Positions 1-8,647 of a stretch of DNA of 22,715 nucleotides are shown in pieces. Positions within the stretch are counted from its first letter, which is position 1. Every line of letters begins with the position of its first letter. Both the position numbers and the translations under genes were made by a program. This DNA is from JAYQUR01 sp038133505. Its GTDB lineage: Bacteria > Pseudomonadota > Alphaproteobacteria > MPNO01 > UBA830. The notes beneath the pieces are model-generated. The model worked only from the letters and a program-made list of their open reading frames with translations, was not told where the DNA came from and ran no database searches. Where the stretch lies: contig JAYPTI010000034.1 in NCBI GenBank assembly GCA_038133505.1, positions 1-22,715 on the forward strand. The letters run 5' to 3'.

Positions 1-1191
1 CAGCGGCCGCAGGCCGGGCAGGCAGGTCAGTGCGGCGCGGATCATCGCCGCCGTGTGGCGTCCATAGCCGGTAAAGAGATCGTCGCCGCCGACACCCGAC
101 AGCAGCACCTTGATGCCGTTCGCCCGCGCAGCCTCGGCGAGCATTCGCGTCTGTACCGCGGCAAAGTCGGCGGTGGGCTCATCGAGCTGCCAGACCATGT
201 CCGGCATCGCCGCGACGAGATAGGCGTCGGTCGCGACCTCGATCAGGCGCACGCCGAGATGCTTCGCGACGAGCCGCGCATGATGCTGGTCGCCGCCGAA
301 ATTGTCAGTGCCGCCTGCGGGTTTCGAGACGGTCGCGCAAAAGGTGGTGATCTTCGCGGGATCTGTGGCGCGGCACATGGCGGCGACGATGGCGCTCGAG
401 TCGACACCGCCCGACAGCAGCGCGCCGACTTCGACATCGGCGACCATCTGGTCGGTAACGACGCCGTCGATCACGGCCCGGAGCGCGGCGGGATCGGCGG
501 GCGTCGACGGCACCGCGTCGTCATGGAGCGGTGTCCGATAGTAGCGCTTTATCTCGGCCGCGCCGCCGGGCGCGACCTCCAGCGTCTCGCCCGGGCGCAG
601 CTTGCGCACGGTCTTGAGCATTGTGTGGCGGCCGGCCGTCCACAGGAAACCGAGATGATCGGCGACCGCCTCTGCGTCGATGTCGCGCGCAAGGCCGGGG
701 CACAGCGTTAGCGCCTTGATCTCGGACGCGAACAGGAAACCTGCACCGGCCTCCGCGAAATAGAACGGCTTCACGCCGAGCTGGTCGCGCGCGCATGACA
801 GCCTGCGCTCCCGCCGATCCCAGACCGCAAAGGCGAAGATGCCGTCGAGCCGGTCGACGCAGGCGAGGCCCTCGCGCGCGAACAGCTGCAGCAGCACCTC
901 GGTGTCGGAGTGCGTGCGAAAGCGCACGCCCGCCTGTTCGAGCTCGGCCCGCAGAGCGCGGTAATTGTAGATCTCGCCGTTATAGGTAAGGACGAAGCGG
1001 CCCGTGTCGTCCACCATCGGCTGGGCCGCCGCATCCGACAGGTCGATGATCGAGAGCCGCCGGTGACCCAGCGCCACGCCGTCGTCCGACCACAGCCCGT
1101 GGCCATCGGGTCCGCGATGGGCGATCGCCTCGGTCATCGCCTCCGCGAGCCGCGGCGCCCAAGGCCCGACGAACCCCGCTATGCCGCACAT
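1..1191 (-). CDS. asnB: Asparagine-synthase-like glutamine amidotransferase (partial, 3' end off window)
   Basis: The frame is open from an ATG at 1191 to the window edge, giving 397 codons of a family that is usually about 600 residues. The protein begins MCGIAG, so Cys2 is the N-terminal nucleophile of the class II glutaminase domain, and HRGPDG, LSIIDLS and NGEIYNY follow as in the family. The synthetase domain starts near residue 250 and has an intact PP-loop SGGVDSS at residues 260-266 and a later SGVGGDDLF motif. The enzyme would use glutamine ammonia and ATP to amidate a carboxylate. In polysaccharide loci such proteins are thought to amidate a sugar acid rather than make free asparagine, but the substrate here is inferred. 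It is the last visible gene of a minus-strand group, 28 bases after the broken GT2 gene. It is a paralogue of the gene starting at 3136. Confidence 0.93.
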   Translation of the reverse strand, partial: MCGIAGFVGPWAPRLAEAMTEAIAHRGPDGHGLWSDDGVALGHRRLSIIDLSDAAAQPMVDDTGRFVLTYNGEIYNYRALRAELEQAGVRFRTHSDTEVLLQLFAREGLACVDRLDGIFAFAVWDRRERRLSCARDQLGVKPFYFAEAGAGFLFASEIKALTLCPGLARDIDAEAVADHLGFLWTAGRHTMLKTVRKLRPGETLEVAPGGAAEIKRYYRTPLHDDAVPSTPADPAALRAVIDGVVTDQMVADVEVGALLSGGVDSSAIVAAMCRATDPAKITTFCATVSKPAGGTDNFGGDQHHARLVAKHLGVRLIEVATDAYLVAAMPDMVWQLDEPTADFAAVQTRMLAEAARANGIKVLLSGVGGDDLFTGYGRHTAAMIRAALTCLPGLRPL

Positions 1192-1219
1192 GGATCAGGC
1201 GTACCGTGCGGGACCACTT

Positions 1220-1769
1220 TCACCAATTGGGCGGTCCCTTCTGGCGGATCAGGTCGCGCATCTTGAGATCCGTCTGCCAGTAGTAGAACGCGCGGCCGAT
1301 GGCGAAGTCGAAGCCGGCGCGCCCGTCGAGAAAGCCGGCGCGTCTTGGCGTGCTGCATGAGGGCGAGCTTGTAAATGCGCTGGCCGTGCTTCAGCAACTC
1401 TCCGGCGAACTGGTAGTATAAGCCGACGAAATAGCCGGCATGTTTGTCGCCGTCGCGTTTCAGCGTCTCCCCGATCTCGTCGGCCCGCGCTTCGGGAATC
1501 TGCTCATCGGCGTCGACCAGCATCACCCATTTGTGGGCGAAGGGCAGGTTCTCGAACGCCCATTGCTTTTTCATGGGATACTGGCGATTCCAGTCGCACG
1601 TCACGACCTTAGCGCCCATCTCCTCGGCGATCTCGCGGGTGCGGTCGGTCGAATTGGAATCGACGACCCACACCTCGTCGAACCGCTTCAGCGATTCGAG
1701 GCAGAGCGCGATGTTCGCCTCCTCGTTCAGAGAGATCGTGATGATGGAAACGGGAATCTTGCCGGACAT
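1220..1769 (-). pseudogene. Glycosyltransferase family 2 (WaaE-like), frameshifted and internally shortened
   Basis: The ATG at 1769 starts a clear GT2 nucleotide-sugar-binding domain: VSIITISLNEE, then WVVDSNSTDRT, then the metal-binding acidic motif LVDADE near residue 88. The frame is normal through KLALMQHAKT (about residue 142) and then turns into arginine-rich nonsense that runs on to 1179. Shifting by one base near 1342-1350 restores GFLDGRAGFDF and a natural end at a TGA at 1220-1222. In related proteins of roughly 250-290 residues, the GFLDGRAGF segment lies well downstream of the KLAL segment, so 80 or more residues of the middle appear to be missing as well. As written the gene would make a GT2 without its C-terminal part. 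It begins 9 bases after the GT4 stop, so the two were one operon. The deletion estimate rests on remembered family architecture. Confidence 0.8.
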
Positions 1770-1778
1770 GGATGCAGC

Positions 1779-2957
1779 CTATCCCGTCGCCGTGCCGTTT
1801 TCGAGAATCGCGGCATGGGCCGCTTCGAGATCCGCCGCGACGGCATCCCAGGTGTATTTGGTCTCGACCAGCCGGCGGCCGTTCGCACCCATCGCGCGCG
1901 CGCGTGCCGGATCGTCGAGCAGCGTCGCGATGTTGGCCGCGACCGCATCCACGTCGGTGCCGGAGACCAGCCCGGCGGCGGCGTCGCGGTAATCCTCCCA
2001 GATATTGACCGCGTCCGAGATGACGACCGGCAGGCTGCAGGCGCTCGCCTCCGCGACGGCGATGCCGAAGTTCTCGCTGTAGGACGGCAGGACGAACTTT
2101 GCGGCGTCGACGAATGCGCCGAGCCGCACGTCGCCGTCGATCATGCCGGTAAACGTCGTTCGTTCCAGCGCGCCGGCCTCCCGCAGCCAGCCGCGGGTCG
2201 TGTCGGCCATATCCTCGTCCGGACCGGCAATCACCAAGTGGGCGTCGTGGCCCGCTTTCAGCACCTTGCCGAACGCGGGCGCTAGGATGTCGAGACCCTT
2301 CTTGAAATTGAGTCGGCCGAGGAACAGGACAATGGGCCGGTCACCGATCTCGGGATAGCGCGCGCGGAACGCGCCGGCGGGCGGAAGCGCCTCGAATTCT
2401 GCGAGATCGAGCCCGTTGCCGACGATGAAATGCTTCTCCGTGCGCGCGAACGGCGCGGCGAGGCTGCGCTCGTCCTCGGTCGTGTAGTGGATCGCGGCGG
2501 CATCTTCGAGGACGCGGTTCATGTACCACCATTCGATCAAGCGCTTGCGCCAGCGGTGGCGATGCCAGATGAACGGATCGAGCGCGCCGTGCGGCATGAC
2601 CGCATAGGGCACGCCGTGCTTGCGGCACGCCCGCCAGGCCGCGAGGTCGTGGTGCAGATAGAGCGAATGGACGTGCACGAGATCGGCACCCGCGACATCG
2701 GCGTCGAGCGCCCGGGCGAGACCGGCGGACGGCTTCCAGAAGCGCGGAAAACCGACCTGGAAGGTCCGCACCGAAACGCCGTCATGATCGACCGGCACGT
2801 CGAGCGGCATGTCGCCGTCGCGGTCGCCGTCGTAATTGGTGGTATAGATCGACATGTCGTGGCCGCGCCGCGCGAGACCCTGCGTCATGCCTAGCACGGC
2901 CTTCGGCGGGCCGCCGGTTGCCGCCGACAGGTTGGCAATGACATGGATGATGCGCAT
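1779..2957 (-). CDS. Glycosyltransferase family 4 (GT-B fold)
   Basis: This 392-residue protein starts MRIIHVIANLS at the ATG at 2957. An upstream in-frame ATG at 3146 would add 63 residues of unlikely composition, so the inner start was chosen. The N-terminal domain has the glycine pair GGPPKAV typical of GT4 acceptor domains. The C-terminal donor domain has FLGRLNFKKGLDIL near residue 210 and the EX7E signature in SENFGIAVAEA near residue 300. It would transfer a sugar from a nucleotide-sugar donor onto a growing lipid-linked glycan on the cytoplasmic face of the membrane. Sugar and acceptor cannot be read from sequence. It is the first gene of the leftward group (GT4, GT2, amidotransferase) and faces the second amidotransferase across a 178-base divergent gap. 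It appears intact. Confidence 0.92.
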   Translation of the reverse strand: MRIIHVIANLSAATGGPPKAVLGMTQGLARRGHDMSIYTTNYDGDRDGDMPLDVPVDHDGVSVRTFQVGFPRFWKPSAGLARALDADVAGADLVHVHSLYLHHDLAAWRACRKHGVPYAVMPHGALDPFIWHRHRWRKRLIEWWYMNRVLEDAAAIHYTTEDERSLAAPFARTEKHFIVGNGLDLAEFEALPPAGAFRARYPEIGDRPIVLFLGRLNFKKGLDILAPAFGKVLKAGHDAHLVIAGPDEDMADTTRGWLREAGALERTTFTGMIDGDVRLGAFVDAAKFVLPSYSENFGIAVAEASACSLPVVISDAVNIWEDYRDAAAGLVSGTDVDAVAANIATLLDDPARARAMGANGRRLVETKYTWDAVAADLEAAHAAILENGTATG

Positions 2958-2975
2958 AATTACGGACGACGCAGA

Positions 2976-2995
2976 TACCGGCCTTTGTGCCGGTA
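2976..2995. repeat. 7-bp inverted repeat in divergent intergenic region
   Basis: TACCGGC (2976-2982) and GCCGGTA (2989-2995) form a perfect inverted repeat around a 6-base loop. It lies 18 bases upstream of the GT4 start on the minus strand, in the only intergenic region that serves both leftward and rightward polysaccharide genes. It could be an operator or a leader hairpin. No T-run follows on either strand, so it is not a terminator. Two TATGAT boxes that resemble -10 elements lie nearby on the plus strand (3002-3007 and 3073-3078), but neither has a convincing -35 partner. Confidence 0.45.
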
Positions 2996-3135
2996 ATTGT
3001 GTATGATGCGGCACCTCGGCGGCGTCAAGCGGCCGTTGCCACCTGCGCCCGCCCTGATTCGAAAAATTCGCGTATGATTCCAACGGTTTCCGAGCACAGA
3101 ACCCTGTCGAAACCTGCCCCGGGGAAGCGCTGTTG

Positions 3136-4923
3136 ATGTGCGGCATCGCAGGACTTTACGCCTATGCCGGCGATGCGCCGCCGATCGACCGCGAGGCGCT
3201 GCGGCGGATGAACGACCGCATGGCGCCGCGCGGCCCCGACGGCGAGGGTTTCTGGACCCCCGGCGACGGCCGCATCGGCTTCGCCCACCGGCGGCTGTCG
3301 ATCATCGAGCTCACGGACGCGGGCGCGCAGCCGATGCATCTGGACGGCAACCGGCGCGTCGTGACCTTCAACGGCGAGATCTGCAATTTCCGCGCGCTCC
3401 GCGCCGAGCTGGAACAGGAAGGCCGGCGCTTCGAGACCGACTCCGATACCGAGGTGCTGCTGCATCTCTACGACCGCGACGGCGCCGGCATGGTCTCGCG
3501 GCTGCGCGGCATGTTCGCGTTCGCGATCTGGGACGCCGAGCGGAAGGGCGTGTTCCTCGCCCGCGACGGCTTCGGCATCAAGCCGCTTTACTACGCCGAC
3601 GACGGCAGGACGTTCCGCTTCGCCTCACAGGTGAAGGCCCTGCTCGCCGGCGGCGGCATCGACACCGCGCCGTGCCACGCTGGGCGCGCGGGCTTCTACG
3701 TCTGGGGCTACGTGCCCGAGCCGTGGACGATGTTCGAGCACATCCGCGCGCTGCCGTCCGGCGCGACGATGTGGGTCGACAGATCGGGCGCGCGTGCGCC
3801 GCAGCGCTATTTCGACGTCACGGAAACGCTCGAGCGCGCGGCGGAAGCGCCCGAAAGCTGGACGCGGGAGTCGCTGCGCGAGGCGCTGCTCGACACGCTG
3901 CAGCACCATCTGGTCGCCGACGTGCCGGTCGGCGCGTTTCTATCGGCGGGATTGGATTCCGCAACCATCGTCGCACTCGCCTCCGAACTGCAGGAAGGCG
4001 CGGTGCGCTCGGTCACGATGGCGTTCAACGAGTTCGACGGCACCCAGTTCGACGAGGCGGCGCTGGCGGAGACCGTCGCCGCCCTCTACCGCACCGAGCA
4101 CCGGACGCAGCGCGTCCATGGCGAGGATTTCCACGCAGAATACGAACGGCTGCAGGATGCCATGGACCAGCCCAGTATAGATGGCGTGAATACCTATTTC
4201 GTCAGCAAGGTGACGGCGGAGACCGGCCTCAAAGTGGCGATGTCGGGCCTCGGCGGCGACGAGCTCTTCGGCGGATATCCGAGCTTCGCGGAAGTCCCGA
4301 AGCTCGCCAGCGGTCTCGGCTGGATCCCCGGCATCAGATACGCGGGTCGGGCGCTGCGACAGATCTCGGTGCCCGTGGTCAAGCGGCTGACCTCGCCGAA
4401 ATATGCGAGCCTGCTGGAATACGGATCGACCTATCCGGACGCCTACATGCTGCGGCGCGCGCTGTTCCTGCCGTGGGAACTGCCCGGACTGATGGGCGAC
4501 GCCGAGGCCGCGCGCGACGGCTGGGCGACGCTCGAAGCCGAAACGGACCGCCGGCGCCAGGTCGACCGGCTCGGCACGCCGCGCGCCAAGGTCTCGGCGC
4601 TGGAGGCGACCTGGTACATGCGGAGCCAGCTGCTCCGCGATTCCGACTGGGCCGGCATGGCGCATTCGCTCGAGATCCGCGTGCCGCTGGTCGACACGCA
4701 CTTCTTCGCGCGCATCGCCGGCGCGCTTGCCGCACCGACGCCGCCGTCCAAGCGCGACATGGCGTCGACGCCGGCGACGCCGTTGCCGGACGCGGTGCTG
4801 AACCGGCCCAAGACGGGCTTCGCCGTGCCCATGCGTCAGTGGCTGCTGCGCGACGATCCGTCGGCGACGGAGCGCGGCTTCCGCGGCTGGTCGCGCAAGA
4901 TCGCGGCCGAGTGTTATGGCTGA
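3136..4923 (+). CDS. asnB: Asparagine-synthase-like glutamine amidotransferase, second copy
   Basis: This 595-residue protein begins MCGIAGLYAY. The ATG at 3136 was preferred over the in-frame TTG at 3133 because Cys2 must follow the initiator methionine, and a GGGGAAG ribosome-binding site (3121-3127) sits 8 bases upstream. The glutaminase domain covers about residues 1-190 (PRGPDGEGFW, NGEICNF). The ATP-pyrophosphatase domain follows, with the PP-loop written SAGLDSA at residues 270-276 instead of the usual SGGxDSS, then SGLGGDELFGGYPSF near residue 372. The C-terminal RPKTGFAVPMRQWL block is typical of the family. The likely role is amidation of a sugar acid or similar carboxylate in glycan synthesis (inference). 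It leads the rightward operon and overlaps the GT9 gene by 8 bases, which suggests translational coupling. Length is normal and no lesions are visible. Confidence 0.94.
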   Translation: MCGIAGLYAYAGDAPPIDREALRRMNDRMAPRGPDGEGFWTPGDGRIGFAHRRLSIIELTDAGAQPMHLDGNRRVVTFNGEICNFRALRAELEQEGRRFETDSDTEVLLHLYDRDGAGMVSRLRGMFAFAIWDAERKGVFLARDGFGIKPLYYADDGRTFRFASQVKALLAGGGIDTAPCHAGRAGFYVWGYVPEPWTMFEHIRALPSGATMWVDRSGARAPQRYFDVTETLERAAEAPESWTRESLREALLDTLQHHLVADVPVGAFLSAGLDSATIVALASELQEGAVRSVTMAFNEFDGTQFDEAALAETVAALYRTEHRTQRVHGEDFHAEYERLQDAMDQPSIDGVNTYFVSKVTAETGLKVAMSGLGGDELFGGYPSFAEVPKLASGLGWIPGIRYAGRALRQISVPVVKRLTSPKYASLLEYGSTYPDAYMLRRALFLPWELPGLMGDAEAARDGWATLEAETDRRRQVDRLGTPRAKVSALEATWYMRSQLLRDSDWAGMAHSLEIRVPLVDTHFFARIAGALAAPTPPSKRDMASTPATPLPDAVLNRPKTGFAVPMRQWLLRDDPSATERGFRGWSRKIAAECYG

Positions 4924-6007
4924 CGCACCGGCACCCGAACGCGTGCTGATCTTCCGCACCGGAAGCCTCGGCGACACGGCGTTCAACCTTCCGGTCTTCC
5001 ACCACCTGAACCGGCTCTGGCCCGACGCCGAAAAGCGGGTTCTGACGAATTTCCCCGTCGCCGCGGAAGCGCCGCCGCTGCAGGCGGTGCTGGGCGACGT
5101 TTCCTTCGCGCAGGGCTATTTCGAATATCCGGGCGGCACGCGGTCGGTCGCGGAGGTGCGCGCCGTCGCCCGCCGCATCCGGGAGTGGCGGCCGGATTTC
5201 GCGGTCTACGCCAACGAACGCCGCCCGCTCGCGGCGACGTTGCGCGACGGGCTATTCCTGAAACTGTGCGGCGCGCGGCGGGTCTACGGGCTTCCCCTGT
5301 CCCGCGACGTTCGCACCCATCGCTACGATGCGGCAACGGGCCTCTACGAGCGCGAGGTCTCGCGCATCGCCCGTGCCCTCGCCGCGCTGGGGAAAATCGA
5401 CATCGCCGCGCCCGCCAACCGCGACATGCTTCTGACCGACGCGGAGACGTCGGCGGCGGACGCGCTGCTGGCGGGCTGGGACGGAAGCGGCCGGTTCATC
5501 GCCTTCAGCCCCGGCACCAAGCAGGCCGTGAAGGACTGGACCGACGCCAACTGGATCGCCGCCTTCAAGGCGCTGTCGGCGCAAGACCCGGAGCTCGGCC
5601 TCGCCATCGTCGGCGCGCCCGAAGACCGGGAACGGTCTGACGGGCTCGCGGCGCACTGGCGGGGCCCCATCGTCAACTTCTGCGGCCGCGCGAACCCGCG
5701 CGAAAGCGCCGCGGTGATCGCCCGCGCCGCCGCCTTTCTCGGCAACGACAGCGGGCCGATGCATCTCGCTGCGTCGGTCGGCGTCAGCGCGGTCGCCGTC
5801 TTCAGCACGCTCGCGCCGCCGGGCGTCTGGTCCCCGCTGGGCGAGACCCACCGCCTCTTCTATCCGGGCCTTGCCTGGTCGGGCGGTGCGCCGTCAGTGC
5901 TGCGCGACGCCGGTGGGGAAACGGGCATCGGCTCGATCCCGGCGGCGCAGGTTGCCGAGGCCTGCCTCGGTTTCGCCGGCGGGGAAGTTCAAGGACGCGT
6001 TATATGA
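4916..6007 (+). CDS. Glycosyltransferase family 9 (heptosyltransferase-like)
   Basis: This 363-residue protein has an N-terminal VLIFRTGSLGDTAFNLPV segment, the GT9 motif in which a glycine-rich turn precedes an acidic residue. The C-terminal donor-binding motif GNDSGPMHLAASVGV lies near residue 280. Family members move ADP-activated heptose or related sugars onto lipopolysaccharide-type acceptors at the inner membrane, but the specificity of this one is unknown. The start codon overlaps the end of the amidotransferase and the stop overlaps the next GT4 start (ATGA at 6004-6007), so these genes are translationally coupled. This copy is complete. A second, badly damaged GT9 gene starts at 7495. 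Confidence 0.92.
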   Translation: MADAPAPERVLIFRTGSLGDTAFNLPVFHHLNRLWPDAEKRVLTNFPVAAEAPPLQAVLGDVSFAQGYFEYPGGTRSVAEVRAVARRIREWRPDFAVYANERRPLAATLRDGLFLKLCGARRVYGLPLSRDVRTHRYDAATGLYEREVSRIARALAALGKIDIAAPANRDMLLTDAETSAADALLAGWDGSGRFIAFSPGTKQAVKDWTDANWIAAFKALSAQDPELGLAIVGAPEDRERSDGLAAHWRGPIVNFCGRANPRESAAVIARAAAFLGNDSGPMHLAASVGVSAVAVFSTLAPPGVWSPLGETHRLFYPGLAWSGGAPSVLRDAGGETGIGSIPAAQVAEACLGFAGGEVQGRVI

Positions 6008-6304
6008 GTAAACCGGTTCGTCTCGCCTATTTCGTGTCGCACCCGATCCAGTATCAGGCGCCGTTGCTGCGCCGGATCGCCGCCGATCCGGAAATCGAAC
6101 TGACGGTGTTGTTCGAAACCCTGGCGACGGCAAGCGCCTACATGGACGAAGGGTTCGGGCGCCAGGTGCAATGGGACGTGCCGTTGACCGAGGGCTATGC
6201 GCATCGCCAAGTCGCGGGCGAGGCGGATTTGCGCCGGCAACTGGCGGAAAGCGACGCGCTCTGGCTGCACGGCTGGGACAGCGCGCTTAAGCGCCGCGCA
6301 TTGG
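6004..6304 (+). CDS. Glycosyltransferase family 4, N-terminal fragment cut by assembly gap
   Basis: About 100 residues are visible, beginning MSKPVRLAYFVSHPIQYQ, the typical start of a GT4 acceptor domain, and followed by APLLRRIAADPEIELTVLF. The fragment ends at the N-run, near ALWLHGWDSALKRRAL. It is paralogous to the gene just after the gap: both have RRIAADP.IEL.V.F, then a Y.D.GFGR block and W[DN].[DPL]L..GY.H spacing at equivalent positions. It therefore cannot simply be the front half of that gene, and about 270-300 C-terminal residues must lie in the unsequenced gap. The ATG overlaps the GT9 stop by 4 bases. Donor and acceptor are unknown. Confidence 0.85.
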
Positions 6305-6314
6305 NNNNNNNNNN
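6305..6314. other. Assembly gap (ten Ns)
   Basis: The run is exactly ten ambiguous bases, the size of a placeholder rather than a measured gap. The left flank stops about 100 residues into one GT4 gene and the right flank begins about 15-20 residues into a second GT4 gene. If both genes are normal, close to 1 kb is missing. Confidence 0.97.
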
Positions 6315-7498
6315 TCCCAGCTGGCACAGGTTCAGTGATGAATCGCCTGCGCCGGATCGCGGCGGACCCGTCTATCGAGCTCAAGGTCTTCTTCGCCTCC
6401 GGCTATTCGCTGCGCCAGCATTACGATCCCGGGTTCGGCCGCGAGATCGCATGGGACATCGACCTCCTGAGCGGCTACGACCACGAGTTCCTGCCGATCT
6501 TCGGCGACGATTCGGAGGTGACGCCGTTCTGGCCGATAAATTACGGCATCGTCCGGCACGTCATCGGCGGCCGGTTCGATGCGGTGTGGTGCCATTCCTA
6601 TGCGCGGCTGCCGCACCTGGTGGCGATGATCGCGGCGCGCCTGACCGGCAGAAAGGTCTTCCTGCGCGACGAGGCCAACAGTTTCTCGTCGAACCCGGGC
6701 CCGGCGCGGCTGTTCGTGAAGATGATCTTCCAGGCGTTCCTGCGGCGGCTGCTGAGCGGGAACCTCACCATCGGCACGCTGAACAAGGAATACTACCGCT
6801 CGGTCGGCATGCACGAGGAGCGCCTGTTCCGCATGCCGTACGCGGTCGACAACGAGTGGTTCCAGGAGCGCATTGCCGAGGCGGCAACGAACCGCGACGC
6901 ATTCCGCGCCGAGCTCGGCATCGAGGCGGGACGGCCCATCGCGCTGTTCGCCGGCAAGTTCATCGGCCGCAAGCGGCCGCAAGACCTGATCGAGGCATTC
7001 AAGCGGATCGCGAGCGACCCGGCGGCGAACCGGCCGTATCTGCTGATTGCGGGCGACGGCGAACTGCGCGACGAAGTACATGCGCTGGCCGAGGGCGCGC
7101 CGGAAGGCTCTATCAAGTTCCTCGGCTTCCGCGGCCAGACCGAGCTACCGCCGCTCTACGATCTCGCCGACGTGTTCTGCATACCCTCCGAACGCGAACC
7201 GTGGGGACTCGCCACCAACGAGGCGATGAACGCGGGCATCCCCGTCATCGCGACGACCGAGGTCGGCGCCGCCCGCGATCTCGTCCGCCACGGCGAGAAC
7301 GGCTACGTGCTGCAGCCCGGCAACGTCGACGGGCTGGCGGCGGCGCTGCTCGAGATATTTTCCGATGCGGAGCGGCGCGAGCGCATGGGCCGCAAGAGCC
7401 TCGAGATCGTCGACGGCTGGGGATTCGACGAGGATGTGGAGGGGCTGAAGGACGCGCTGCGGTTCTATTTCCCCGACCGGATCGCCGGACCGTCATGA
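6315..7498 (+). CDS. Glycosyltransferase family 4, lacking its extreme N-terminus
   Basis: The frame enters from the gap and ends with TGA at 7496-7498. The recognisable sequence begins RLRRIAADPSIELKVFF, which aligns with about residue 20 of the preceding GT4 gene, so the true start is probably lost in the gap. The GTG/ATG at 6335-6340 is a poor start because it would omit the first beta-strand and the glycine loop. The donor domain has ALFAGKFIGRKRPQDLI near the middle and the EX7E motif in SEREPWGLATNEA, followed by GIPVIATTEVGAARDLV. Length and motifs suggest an active retaining GT4 enzyme if the 5' end is intact in the genome. The stop overlaps the ATG of the next gene (ATGA). Confidence 0.88.
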
Positions 7499-8380
7499 AC
7501 CTACGCCGCTGCGCCACCTCCGCCATTCTCAGGGGGCTGGGTCTCGTCGGCGGCCGCAAGCTCCCGCCGCAGCCGGACTTCCGTCCGAAGCGGATCGCGG
7601 TGATACGGTTCGGCGGCTTCGGCGACGTGCTAGCGGTCACCGGCCTGACGCGGGCGCAGCGCGAGGACTATCCCGACGCCGTAATCGACTTCTAAACCGA
7701 CCCGCCGAGCACGATCGTGCTCGAGAACAACCCCGATATCGACAACGTGATCGCGGCGCCCAAACCGCTTCTGTCCGCCAACCCGGCAACAGTCTGGCGC
7801 AATCTCGCGCTGGTCGCGCCCGCCTTACGACCTCGCCATCGTCGCGCATCACGAGTTCGACCCGCTTTTGTTCTCGCTGTTCTTCCGAGCGCAGTTCCGC
7901 GTCGGCTACGACATCAACGAACGCGGCTTCGATTTCGCCTTCACCCATTCGAGCTGCACCTATACGGGGGCGCATCCCCGGACGTCCGAGCATCTCTCTA
8001 GCCATTTCACCGTCCACATCCAGCGGCTGCTGCATGCCTTCCTGGGACGCGAGCGGCGGATCGCGGCGCCGCGCATCGCCGTAAGCGACGCGGAAAGCGC
8101 GAGAGCTGACGCCTACCTCGCGGAACACGGTCTCGGCGGCGGGTTGCTGGTCGTCGCGCCAGGCGGCTCGACGCCGACCAAGCTGTGGCCGATGGAAAGA
8201 TTCCCCGCGCGGCGATCGAGCGAAACGGCGTCTCGGCCATCGTCATGCTCGGCCCCGCGGAAGCCGACGCGGAACGTTACTTCGCGGACATGCCGGGCCG
8301 GTTTCGGTTCGATGCGGGCGGCAACTCGTTCCGCGAGAACATCGCGCTGGTGAGCAAGGCGGCCGCGGTCGTCGGCAACG
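7495..8380 (+). pseudogene. Glycosyltransferase family 9, second copy, multiply disrupted
   Basis: The ATG at 7495 starts a GT9 protein with KRIAVIRFGGFGDVLAVTGL near residue 32. Four lesions follow. A TAA at 7693-7695 interrupts VIDF.TDPPSTIVLENNPDI, at a position where tyrosine or another residue is expected. An extra T near 7825 shifts the frame just before YDLAIVAHHEFDPLLF. A shift with probable loss of a few codons near 8204-8210 separates LWPMERF from AIERNGVSAIVMLGPAEAD. The donor motif begins normally as VVGND but the expected SGPMHLAA is absent, and the sequence jumps at about 8381 into a different reading frame and a different gene. Length compared with the intact GT9 copy suggests that about 80 C-terminal residues are missing. 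No full-length product could be made as written. Confidence 0.85.
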
Positions 8381-8620
8381 ATCCTCGCCTTCATCATGAT
8401 CTTGACGCTGCACAGCGGCAAAGGCTGGCAGATCGAGCTCGACCCAATCAACGTCTGGTTCTGGATGCTCGCGGGGATCCTGTTCAGGCTCCCCTACATG
8501 GACTTCACCGAGCTGGCCCGCCGGCGCGGCGAGGCTGACACCGAGGCCGAATCGCGCAAGCACCGCCAGCGGCCGCAGATGCCCCGGCCGCGCGGGGCGC
8601 CGACGCGCAGCATGCGCTGA
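8381..8620 (+). pseudogene. C-terminal fragment of a membrane protein, probably O-antigen ligase/polymerase
   Basis: From about 8381 a new frame reads ILAFIMILTLHSGKG, then VWFWMLAGILFRLPYMD, then a charged tail rich in arginine, ending with TGA at 8618-8620. A final hydrophobic span with a tryptophan-phenylalanine start, followed by a basic cytoplasmic tail, resembles the end of Wzy/WaaL-type O-antigen ligases, which often follow glycosyltransferase genes. No start codon or upstream membrane segments are present: the 5' part of the gene has been replaced by the truncated GT9 gene. The ATG at 8396 is only an internal methionine. The family call is by hydrophobic pattern and context and is tentative. 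It could be the end of another multi-pass membrane protein. Confidence 0.45.
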
Positions 8621-8647
8621 GCCCGCCGCAGGGCCAGGAATGGAAGG

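Noticed and set aside
3138..4949. A 603-codon open frame overlapping the second amidotransferase
   Set aside because: It is an arginine- and alanine-rich shifted-frame reading of the amidotransferase gene, typical of high-GC DNA, with no recognisable domain.
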